Of a stretch of DNA of 64,000 nucleotides, positions 16,949 to 24,440 are shown piece by piece. The stretch is from contig DATMGD010000071.1 of assembly GCA_035555855.1 (NCBI GenBank), positions 62,001 through 126,000 on the forward strand, in the 5' to 3' direction. The first letter of the stretch is position 1. Every line of letters begins with the position of its first letter. Both the position numbers and the translations under genes were made by a program. This DNA comes from Palsa-892 sp035555855 (lineage in GTDB: Bacteria; Pseudomonadota; Alphaproteobacteria; Rhizobiales; Xanthobacteraceae). The notes under the pieces are model-generated. The model did no database searches and was not told the origin of the DNA. It saw only the letters and a program-made list of their open reading frames with translations.

Positions 16949-17812
16949 TTACTTCTTGATCGTGGCGACGCCGAGCAGCCCTTGCGGGCGCATCAGCAAC
17001 AGGAGAGCGATCACGAGAAAGCTGATCGCCTGCCGGTAATTCGGCGGAATAAACAGGGTCGATGTTTCTTCGACGATGCCGACGGCAAGCGCGCCGACGA
17101 CGGCGCCGACCGGATTGCCGAGCCCGCCCAGAATTGCGGCGGCGAACGTCGATACGATGTAGTTCCAGCCCAGCATCGGATCGATCGCCCGGTCCATGCC
17201 CGCGAGCACGCCCGCGGTCGCGGTAAGACCGCCGGCGATGACCCAGGTCCAGCAGATGATATTTTCGCGCCGCACGCCGCGCACCGCAGCAAGCGACGGG
17301 TTATCGGCGATTGCGCGCATGGCGCGGCCGAGCGCCGTGTGGCGCAGGATGAAATAGATCGCAGCCATCGCTGACAGCGCGACGATCGCCGTGATGATCT
17401 GCTCGTTATTGATCTTGAGGCCCAGAAGATATTTCGGACGGGCGATGGCTATATCGAAGCTGCGCGCGGCATTGCCGAAAATGAAACGCGCGATGTTCTC
17501 GAGCACGAACGAAACGCCCATCGAGCAGACCAGGAGCGTAATCGAGTCGCGATCGCGCAGCTGACGGAAAACGGTCTGATCGATGACCACCGCGATCATC
17601 GCGAAGATGATCGTCGCAAGCGCCGCTGACCACAACAGCGACAGGCCGAAATTGACATTCAAAACCAGCGCAATGTAGGCGCCGGCCGTCATCATCGCGC
17701 CGAAAGCAAAATTCGGGAATTTCAGGATGCCGTAAACCAGCGTGAGCGCAATCGCGGGCAGCGCAAGGATCATGCCGCTGACAAAGCCGTTCCACACATA
17801 TTGCGCGATCAT
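16949..17812 (-). CDS. ABC transporter permease, LivH type
   Basis: A permease of about 287 aa with the LivH landmarks NGFVSGMILALPAIALTLVYGILKFPNFAFGAMM and the coupling loop ALGRAMRAIADNPSLAAVRGV. The ATG at 17812 is chosen over the in-frame start at 17833 because GGGGAGGG lies directly upstream. It forms the membrane channel with the LivM-type subunit. Confidence 0.9.
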   Translation of the reverse strand: MIAQYVWNGFVSGMILALPAIALTLVYGILKFPNFAFGAMMTAGAYIALVLNVNFGLSLLWSAALATIIFAMIAVVIDQTVFRQLRDRDSITLLVCSMGVSFVLENIARFIFGNAARSFDIAIARPKYLLGLKINNEQIITAIVALSAMAAIYFILRHTALGRAMRAIADNPSLAAVRGVRRENIICWTWVIAGGLTATAGVLAGMDRAIDPMLGWNYIVSTFAAAILGGLGNPVGAVVGALAVGIVEETSTLFIPPNYRQAISFLVIALLLLMRPQGLLGVATIKK

Positions 17813-17863
17813 GCATCCCTCCCCTGACGGCAATAAAACTCGAATGCTTGCCGTCTCATCACG

Positions 17864-18583
17864 TCACCCCAGAAACAGTTTATGTAGATCATGCGAGCCG
17901 ACCTCGGCCGCCGGCACGAAAAGCCGCGGCGAGCCGTTGACGAGCACCATGACATTGTCGGCGATCCGCAGCGCTTCCTTGACGTTCTGCTCGATCATCA
18001 CGACGGTCAGGCCGGTCTGGTTGACCGCCTTGATCCGGTCGAAGATCTCGGAAACGAATTTCGGCGCGAGGCCCGCGGACGGCTCGTCGAGCAGCAGCAC
18101 CACGGGCGCCGCCATCATCGCGCAGGCAAAGGCCAGCATCTGCCGCTGGCCGCCGGACAAATATCCCGCTTTCAGCGTGAGCCGCGATCCGACCTCGGGA
18201 AACATCTCGAGCACGCGCGAGCGCTGCTCGTCAGTCGCCTGACGGTTTCGTTTCAGGAATTCGGTCGAGAGCCGCAGGTTCTCGTTGATCGTAAGATTGG
18301 CGAAGACGTTGTATTCCTGCGGAACGTAAGCGACGCCTTTGGCCACGCGCTCGGGCGCGGAAAGCTTGGCGATCTGCTCGTCTCCGATAGTGATGCCGCC
18401 GACGCGCGGGCGCAGCAGGCCGGCTAACACCTTGATGAAGGTGCTCTTGCCCGAGCCGTTCGGCCCGATCACGGTGAAAATCTTGCCGTCCTCGACGTCG
18501 ACCGAGATGTTCGAGATGATGTCGCCGCCGCCGTAACCTGCAGCGACGTCCCTCGTCTGAAGGATGAAATCTCCTGCGCTCAA
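17864..18583 (-). CDS. ABC transporter ATP-binding protein, LivF type
   Basis: A 239-aa ATPase: Walker A GPNGSGKST, signature YLSGGQRQML, Walker B VVLLLDEPSAGL, and switch His in VVMIEQNVKEAL, typical of LivF, where EQN replaces EHD. The start is TTG at 18583 overlapping the LivG stop (TTGA), giving translational coupling. It energises the Liv-type importer. Confidence 0.9.
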   Translation of the reverse strand: MSAGDFILQTRDVAAGYGGGDIISNISVDVEDGKIFTVIGPNGSGKSTFIKVLAGLLRPRVGGITIGDEQIAKLSAPERVAKGVAYVPQEYNVFANLTINENLRLSTEFLKRNRQATDEQRSRVLEMFPEVGSRLTLKAGYLSGGQRQMLAFACAMMAAPVVLLLDEPSAGLAPKFVSEIFDRIKAVNQTGLTVVMIEQNVKEALRIADNVMVLVNGSPRLFVPAAEVGSHDLHKLFLG

Positions 18584-19335
18584 TTCATCCCTCCAAGATA
18601 AGCATCAATGACGCGTCGGTCCGCGATGATATCGGAGAAGGAACCGTCGGTCAGATTGGTTCCTTCTGCGAATACATAGACGCGGTCACACAAACGCGCG
18701 ATCATATCCATGTCGTGCTCGATGATGACGAAGGTGATGCCCTCGTCGCGCAGCGACTTGATCACATCCGAAATCTGCACGCGCATCGGCGGGCTCACGC
18801 CCGCGCCTGGCTCGTCGAGCAGAATGATTTTCGGCCGCAGCATCAGCGCCCGGCAAAGCTCGAGCAATTTCTTCTGGCCGCCCGACAAGGCGCGCGCAGG
18901 ATTGTCGGCAAGATGCCGCAGCCCGACACGCTCGAGAACCTCGCAGGCATGCCGAATGGCTTCCGCTTCTTCATTCCGCACGCGCGGATAGAGCGCAAAA
19001 TTCTTCCAGATGCTCTCCCCCGACTGATCGGGGCGTGCGAACAGAAGATTTTCGAGGACCGTAAGTCCGCCTAGTTCGCGCGAAATCTGGAAAGTGCGCA
19101 CGAGCCCGCGCTGAGCGCGCTTGTGCAGCGGCAGATCGGTGATGTCGACGCCGTCAAGCACGACGCGGCCGGCATCCGGCCTGATCATGCCGCCGACCAC
19201 GTATAAAAACGTGCTCTTGCCGGCACCGTTCGGCCCGATGATGCCGGTGATATGGCCAGTCGCGGCATCAAACTGCGCTTCGTGAAGCGCAGTGACACCG
19301 CCGAACGCTTTGGTTACGCCCGTGACGTTTAACAA
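18580..19335 (-). CDS. ABC transporter ATP-binding protein, LivG type
   Basis: A 251-aa ATPase: Walker A GPNGAGKST, signature ALSGGQKKLLELCRAL, Walker B IILLDEPGAGV and VIIEHDMDMI. The LivG-type segment RGLVRTFQISRELGGLTVLENL is present. The start is TTG at 19335 with GGGAGGGG upstream. It is the first transporter gene of the operon, 172 nt downstream of the VanA-like gene. Confidence 0.9.
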   Translation of the reverse strand: MLNVTGVTKAFGGVTALHEAQFDAATGHITGIIGPNGAGKSTFLYVVGGMIRPDAGRVVLDGVDITDLPLHKRAQRGLVRTFQISRELGGLTVLENLLFARPDQSGESIWKNFALYPRVRNEEAEAIRHACEVLERVGLRHLADNPARALSGGQKKLLELCRALMLRPKIILLDEPGAGVSPPMRVQISDVIKSLRDEGITFVIIEHDMDMIARLCDRVYVFAEGTNLTDGSFSDIIADRRVIDAYLGGMN

Positions 19336-19507
19336 AGTCCCCTCCCGCTTCCTCCCGTGCCAGTCATTTTTTGAGCGCTGGCTTTGGTATTTTTTCAGGC
19401 GAGTGATCGATGTCAGACTGACACTGCATTACGCGCAGCACCAGTCTGTCTTTCATTAAATTTCAGAAACGCAAATCTGATGTCCTTCTTTCGAGTTAGT
19501 TTGCGTT

Positions 19508-20632
19508 TTATTCGGCGGCCTGTGCCGGCATCGGTGTTTCCTGCTCGCGAACAAGATCGGCAAAAATCTTGCGAGCGCGGCGCAAAGCGAGATCCGGCTT
19601 CAGGAATACTTCGCAATAGCCTTCATCCGGATAAGCGAACATCTGATGCTGCTGTTGCAGCGCCCACTCGTCTTCGGCCGCGACCGCCGGGAACATCTCG
19701 GCAATGCGCTTTGCCGCCGACTTGTTGGGATCGCCATGCGACATGTGCTTCGCAGGCGAGCACACCATGACGCGCCAGACGTGATTGTTCTCGTCGACCG
19801 GCGTGTGCATGTGGATCAACGCATAACCGCGCTCACCATGCTGGAAGTCGAGGTTTCCCGGATACTCGTGCTCGCCGAGGCGCTCCAACGGTGTACCGGG
19901 TGGCTGATTGCGCAGAACGACGCGCGTCACCGCCGGACTCATCATGCAGTGCGTGTGATAACGGTCGACCACGGGATGGTGGAACCAGTCGACGTAATAC
20001 GGCGGCTGCGTGTAATCCTTGGTCTTGCGGATGGTCATGACGTATTTGTTGCCATCCACTTCGCCTTCTTCGAGCTCGATCGGAATCGAGCTGTTGGCGA
20101 GATCGCCGATATTGCCGTCGTGCAGCGGATAGAAGTGCGTGATGTCGAGAAGGTTCTCGATCAGCAGCAGATAATTCGCCGGCACCTTCATCGGGCCGAC
20201 CTGAATCGCCTCCCACTGAGGATCGTTGCACTCGGGCAGCCGCGGCGGCTTGCGGGTTTTGGAAAGCTCCATGTCGCCCGGCCAGATCCAGACCAGGCCG
20301 TCCTGTTCGATGACCGGGAAGCCAATCACCTTCGCCTGCGGCGAGATCGGCCCCGTCGGATGCGACGGGATCATCACGCATTTGCCGGAGGTGTCGTAAC
20401 GCAGCCCGTGATAAGCGCATTCGAGCGTGCCGTCCGGCATCAGGCGGCCCTTCGAGAGCGGAAAGCGCTTGTGCGAGCAGCGATCGTCATAGGCGACCAC
20501 TTCGCCATCCTTGGTGCGCCAGACAACCATCGGGCGCTTGGCGATCACTTGTCCCGTCAGTTTTTCCTTGGGGAAATCGGCGGAGAGCCCGGCCACATAC
20601 CAGGCGTTCCGGACAACAGCGGTTGGAATCAT
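19508..20632 (-). CDS. VanA-like Rieske oxygenase (aromatic O-demethylase family)
   Basis: A 374-aa terminal oxygenase of the vanillate O-demethylase/dicamba demethylase class. The Rieske ligands are C52-S-H54 and C72-A-Y-H75, 17 residues apart, the standard spacing. The mononuclear iron site is N160-x2-D163-x2-H166-x4-H171 (ENLLDITHFYPLH). The class removes methyl groups as formaldehyde. It is encoded just after a VanB-like reductase and upstream of a Liv-type importer and formaldehyde-oxidation genes, all on one strand, which supports demethylation of an imported methoxylated acid. The actual substrate is unknown, and hydroxylation without demethylation is possible. Confidence 0.85.
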   Translation of the reverse strand: MIPTAVVRNAWYVAGLSADFPKEKLTGQVIAKRPMVVWRTKDGEVVAYDDRCSHKRFPLSKGRLMPDGTLECAYHGLRYDTSGKCVMIPSHPTGPISPQAKVIGFPVIEQDGLVWIWPGDMELSKTRKPPRLPECNDPQWEAIQVGPMKVPANYLLLIENLLDITHFYPLHDGNIGDLANSSIPIELEEGEVDGNKYVMTIRKTKDYTQPPYYVDWFHHPVVDRYHTHCMMSPAVTRVVLRNQPPGTPLERLGEHEYPGNLDFQHGERGYALIHMHTPVDENNHVWRVMVCSPAKHMSHGDPNKSAAKRIAEMFPAVAAEDEWALQQQHQMFAYPDEGYCEVFLKPDLALRRARKIFADLVREQETPMPAQAAE

Positions 20633-20686
20633 AGCGTCTCTCCCTCTAAGCGAATTTTTGAAAACTTTTTGTCCATTTGCCGCGCC

Positions 20687-21670
20687 TCACGGATCCAGAA
20701 CCAGCATCGGGCTCTTTGACCGCGCGCAGCAGACCATCACGTAAGTCTTGCGCTCGCCTTCGCTCAGCACCGTGTCGCGATGTTCGGGCTCGCCCTCGAG
20801 ATAGCGCGTGATGCAAGTGCCGCAGTAACCGTCTTCGCACTCGGTCGCGACGTCGAAACCGTTCTCACGCAGTACTGCAACGATCGTTTTATCGGCAGGC
20901 ACATCAAGGACCTGGCCGGTGCTCTTGATCTTGATTTGAAACGGCCCGCTTTCCGAAGCCGGCCGGTCTTCGGCGGCTTCAAAATATTCGCAGTGCACGT
21001 TGTAGGTCGGCCAGGCGCCGACGGCTTTCTTAGCCGCCGTCATGAAGCCTGCGGGGCCGCAATAATAAAGATGTGTCCCGATCTCGAAATTGCTGAGCGC
21101 CTTGCCGATATCGAGACCCCTGGCGGGATCGCCGTTGTCGTGATGAAGCTCGACCTTGTTCGCCGCGATATAGGGCTCGAGCCGGTCGAGAAAAGCGGTA
21201 CGGTCGCGGCTGCGCGTGCAATAATGCATGTGCCACGGACGCTTTTGCGCCTCGAGCTCGGCGATCATCGCCATCATCGGCGTGACACCGATGCCGCCCG
21301 CAAGCAGCAGGTGGGAACGCGCCTCCCGCCCCGCGAGCGGGAAGCGGTTGATCGGTTCCGAAACCGTCAGCAGCGCGCCTTCAGCGATCTCGTGCATCGC
21401 CTGCGACCCGCCGCGCCCGGCGGGATCCTTCAGCACCGCAACCACGTAGCGGTCGCGCTCTTTCGGGTCGTTGCAGAGCGAATACTGGCGGCGGAGCTTG
21501 TCGGTGATGCGGATGTCGAGATGTGCGCCGGCCGTGAAGGAAGGCAGGGCATGGCCATCGGGATTGACCAGCTCGAACGAGGCAATATCAGGGGTTTCAT
21601 GCCTGATTTTCCGCACGCGGAGCGTGAGGAGCCGGTTGTTCGGCAGTTCCGGTGTTTTCTCTTCCGCCAT
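20687..21670 (-). CDS. VanB-like oxidoreductase (FMN/NAD, C-terminal 2Fe-2S)
   Basis: A reductase of about 327 aa in the phthalate-dioxygenase-reductase layout: flavin domain with RRQYSLCNDP, NAD domain with LLLAGGIGVTPMMAM and YYCGPAGFM, and a C-terminal plant-type [2Fe-2S] domain (C-E-D-G-Y-C-G-T-C with a distal Cys). It supplies electrons to the VanA-like oxygenase encoded 54 nt downstream. In-frame starts exist up to 21718; 21670 gives the usual length. It diverges from a LysR gene and is first of the long leftward operon. Confidence 0.87.
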   Translation of the reverse strand: MAEEKTPELPNNRLLTLRVRKIRHETPDIASFELVNPDGHALPSFTAGAHLDIRITDKLRRQYSLCNDPKERDRYVVAVLKDPAGRGGSQAMHEIAEGALLTVSEPINRFPLAGREARSHLLLAGGIGVTPMMAMIAELEAQKRPWHMHYCTRSRDRTAFLDRLEPYIAANKVELHHDNGDPARGLDIGKALSNFEIGTHLYYCGPAGFMTAAKKAVGAWPTYNVHCEYFEAAEDRPASESGPFQIKIKSTGQVLDVPADKTIVAVLRENGFDVATECEDGYCGTCITRYLEGEPEHRDTVLSEGERKTYVMVCCARSKSPMLVLDP

Positions 21671-21790
21671 GACCTGCATCAAATTCATGCGCAAATTATT
21701 CGGGCGGGGAGGCATCAAGACAAACGATATTTCTTCACTATTCTAATTCAAAAAAATTGATGTACGATTTCCCGGCACTGCGAGGCTGCG

Positions 21791-22696
21791 ATGAACCTGC
21801 GGCAGATCGAAACATTCTATTGGGCGGCAAAACTCGGAAGTTTTTCCGCCGCCGCCGAGCGCATGAACGCGACCCAATCGACTGTTTCCATGCGCATCCA
21901 GGAAATCGAGCGCGATTTCGGCGTCGCGCTGTTCGATCGCAGCCAGCGCACCGTCCGCCTGACGCCGAAAGGCCGCGATCTCCTGCGCTACGCCGAAGAA
22001 ATTCTGCGGGTCGCGGCCGAAATGCGCCTGCGCATCGCCGACGAAAGCGCGACGCAAGGCGTCGTGCGTGTCGGCATTGTCGAAATGATCTCGGTGACCT
22101 GGCTGCCGCTGCTCGTCAAAGCGGTTCACGATCACTATCCGAAAATTTCTCTCGAGCTTGACGAAGCCCTTACGCAGGATCTCGTCGACCGGCTGAACAA
22201 CGGAACGCTCGACCTTATTCTCACGCCCGGTCGCGTCACCGGCTACAACACTGCGCCGATCTCGCTCGGCACTGTCAGTTTCAGCTGGATGGCCAGCCCA
22301 AAGCTGGCTTTGCCGAAAAGAACATTAAGGCCGCGCGATCTCCACAACATTCCGATCATCGGCCTGTCGAAGGAGTCCTATCACTACAAGTCGATCGAGG
22401 ACTGGTTTCATGCCGGCGAAACGAACTTCCGCCGCATCGACACCTGCAAGAGTCTCGGCGTCGCGGCGTCGCTCGCCGCAGCAGGCCTCGGCATCACCCT
22501 CCTGCCGCAACGCTATTATGCGCGCGAGATCAAATCGAAAGAGTTGCGCGTCATCGAGACGGATCCGAAGTTCAGTCCGGTGGAATTCACCGCGACCACT
22601 TCGACCGACGGCATTCATCCGGTCGCGCGCAAAATCGCCGCGCTCGCCGCCGAAGTCAGCACTTTCGAAAAGCACCCGATGCGGAAGGCAGGCTGA
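21791..22696 (+). CDS. LysR-family transcriptional regulator
   Basis: A 301-aa LysR regulator: N-terminal HTH (MNLRQIETFYWAAKLGSF and the ERMNATQSTVSMRIQEIE recognition helix region), then an effector domain with the usual substrate-binding fold. It diverges from the VanB-like gene, and the short gap between them should hold both promoters and its operator. It probably regulates the demethylase-importer operon in response to the substrate. The effector is unknown. Confidence 0.9.
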   Translation: MNLRQIETFYWAAKLGSFSAAAERMNATQSTVSMRIQEIERDFGVALFDRSQRTVRLTPKGRDLLRYAEEILRVAAEMRLRIADESATQGVVRVGIVEMISVTWLPLLVKAVHDHYPKISLELDEALTQDLVDRLNNGTLDLILTPGRVTGYNTAPISLGTVSFSWMASPKLALPKRTLRPRDLHNIPIIGLSKESYHYKSIEDWFHAGETNFRRIDTCKSLGVAASLAAAGLGITLLPQRYYAREIKSKELRVIETDPKFSPVEFTATTSTDGIHPVARKIAALAAEVSTFEKHPMRKAG

Positions 22697-22836
22697 AGCA
22701 CGCCCGCCTCCCGGCATGCTCCGCTCGATACGCAAATCGTTTGCGGAATTTGACGGGCGCACACCTGCGTAACACAGTGCTGCGCCGCTTTGCTATTTGT
22801 ATCTCCCCAATAGTGCGGGCGCTCTTATTGGCGTGC

Positions 22837-23481
22837 TTAGTGCGGCGTTACTGCGATAATTCCGAGCGCACCCAATCCGTAAACGATTAGTTGGACAGCA
22901 ACTGCAGTTAAAAGAATCCCAAATACGACCTCGGAAATGATCAAACTGACGGGATTCAAACGTTTCGACAACGTGTCAATGTTGGCAAAGACTAGGTAGT
23001 CAAATGCACCAACCAACACAACAATCCCTATTACGAGAGCCGCGCTAGCGACGGACACGACCTCGCCAGAGGCAATAATAAGTACTGTAATTCCTACCGG
23101 ATTTAGCAGATATGGAATTGCGAGCGGATAAACAGCGATTTTTTTCGCCTCTTCCGGTGCTGCAGCTTCCTCCTCATTTTTTTTGGCGGGCCCGGACACC
23201 ATATTGATCGCAAGTATGGCAAGAATAATTCCCCCACCGACTGCAACCGCACCACCAGTAATGTGAAGAAGACGCATAAGAAGTGCGCCGAGAGCAAACA
23301 GAACGAGCGCAGTCACCACTGCTGTCGAAACCATCTGCTTGCCTATGGACCGCTGTGTTTCAGGGTCGAAACGCTTCGTCTTTTCGAGGAAAGGCACCAA
23401 TGCAATTTTAGGGCCCATGCCGATCAGCAAGAGCAAAAGCAGCTTTACAACCAGATCAATAGTGATGACGGAAAAATTCAT
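22837..23481 (-). CDS. MarC family integral membrane protein
   Basis: A 214-aa protein with six predicted membrane segments in the MarC/UPF0056 pattern: the GMGPKIALVPFLEKTKRFD start and the NPVGITVLIIASGE repeat. An unusual acidic/basic cytoplasmic loop (KKNEEEAAAPEEAKK) separates the halves. MarC proteins have no settled function. Base composition is visibly more AT-rich than in the flanking catabolic genes, as in parts of the nap region that follows. Confidence 0.8.
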   Translation of the reverse strand: MNFSVITIDLVVKLLLLLLIGMGPKIALVPFLEKTKRFDPETQRSIGKQMVSTAVVTALVLFALGALLMRLLHITGGAVAVGGGIILAILAINMVSGPAKKNEEEAAAPEEAKKIAVYPLAIPYLLNPVGITVLIIASGEVVSVASAALVIGIVVLVGAFDYLVFANIDTLSKRLNPVSLIISEVVFGILLTAVAVQLIVYGLGALGIIAVTPH

Positions 23482-23922
23482 TGTAAGATTTTCCCCTCGC
23501 TAGTGCTGTGATGCTAACCGCAAGCTTAACGTGACGGCAAGGGGAGGACCCCGTTGTGCATGTTTGCAAAATGCACGACACAAATTACCGGTATTAAGAA
23601 TAAACTCATTCCTTATCTGCGTCGCTTACGCCGCTTGAGGTAGCCATTCCTACCCATAGGCAATGTGCACTGCGAAATACCCCCCTCCAATGCTACTAGG
23701 CAAATTCATGCCCGGTGTTATGCTGAAGTGAAGGCATGGGGTGAATATGAAGGCTTATGTTCTATTCGCCGCAGCAGGACTTTTTTCTTGTTAGATTCTT
23801 CCAACCCTGACGCAAGCGTGAATCGGCGCATACAAATTATCACAATCGGCAAACGATAAAATTCCCCAGACTGAATTTTGAACCAAGATAAGTCCACTTC
23901 CCGCACGGATACAGGACGTCCA
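23482..23922. promoter_or_regulatory. Intergenic region marC / napE with palindrome
   Basis: About 440 nt without a convincing gene, expected to carry the nap promoter. A clear inverted repeat, GTGCAT-N9-ATGCAC, lies at 23556-23576, 75 nt upstream of the MarC start. I could not find a good FNR/NNR box (TTGAT-N4-ATCAA) by eye. The stretch is AT-rich. Confidence 0.4.
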
Positions 23923-24120
23923 ATGTTCAAGATGCTGAGCAAACTGGGTCAGAGCGATGGAAGTTCTGCTGCTGTTAGCAGACGGGCCGAGTTTATCGTT
24001 TTTGCAATCATTGTCGTTTTCATCTGGCCGATCATAACCGTCGGCTTCGTTGGCGGCTACGGTTTCCTGGTGTGGATGTCCCAACTTGTTTTTGGTCCTC
24101 CCGGCCCGCCTGCGGGGTAG
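23923..24120 (+). CDS. napE: Periplasmic nitrate reductase, NapE protein
   Basis: A 65-aa single-span membrane protein with the NapE pattern: basic RRAEFIVFAIIVVFIWPIIT, then VGGYGFLVWMSQL and the C-terminal FGPPGPP. Its role in nitrate reduction is unsettled. The ATG at 23923 is chosen because AGGA lies 6 nt upstream; a TTG at 23878 would add 15 polar residues. It is followed after 3 nt by napD. Confidence 0.82.
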   Translation: MFKMLSKLGQSDGSSAAVSRRAEFIVFAIIVVFIWPIITVGFVGGYGFLVWMSQLVFGPPGPPAG

Positions 24121-24123
24121 CTC

Positions 24124-24438
24124 ATGAAACACGAAACCTGGAACCGGCGAGAGTTTCTGCAGGGGGCGCGAAAGCCACACAATGGCAGCGCTCTGCACAT
24201 ATCGAGTGCGGTGATCTCGGTTCTTCCCGCCGAGCGCGAACGCATTCTTGAGGCGCTGAAGCGCCTTCCAGATACCGAAATCCATTACAGCAACGTTTCG
24301 AAAATCGTGATCGTTCTTGAGGCGCCTGAATCCGGTTTGCTTGGCAGCCGCCTCGCTGAGATCTCCACTTGGGCCGGGGTGCTGTCGGCGAACATGGTTT
24401 TCGAACAAATCACAGAAACCGCTGATATCGGAGACTAG
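24124..24438 (+). CDS. napD: NapA maturation chaperone NapD
   Basis: This 104-aa chaperone binds the NapA twin-arginine leader during cofactor loading. The core from about residue 22 fits NapD: ALHISSAVISVLPAERERIL, DTEIHYSN and a C-terminal EITETAD-like end. Oddly, its own N-terminus contains NRREFLQGA, which resembles a Tat consensus but is not followed by a hydrophobic stretch, so export is unlikely. It lies between napE and napA with gaps of a few nucleotides. Confidence 0.85.
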   Translation: MKHETWNRREFLQGARKPHNGSALHISSAVISVLPAERERILEALKRLPDTEIHYSNVSKIVIVLEAPESGLLGSRLAEISTWAGVLSANMVFEQITETADIGD

Positions 24439-24440
24439 AG

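Noticed and set aside
23482..23922. FNR/NNR-type box upstream of napE
   Set aside because: No sequence close to TTGAT-N4-ATCAA was found by eye; only an unrelated palindrome is present.
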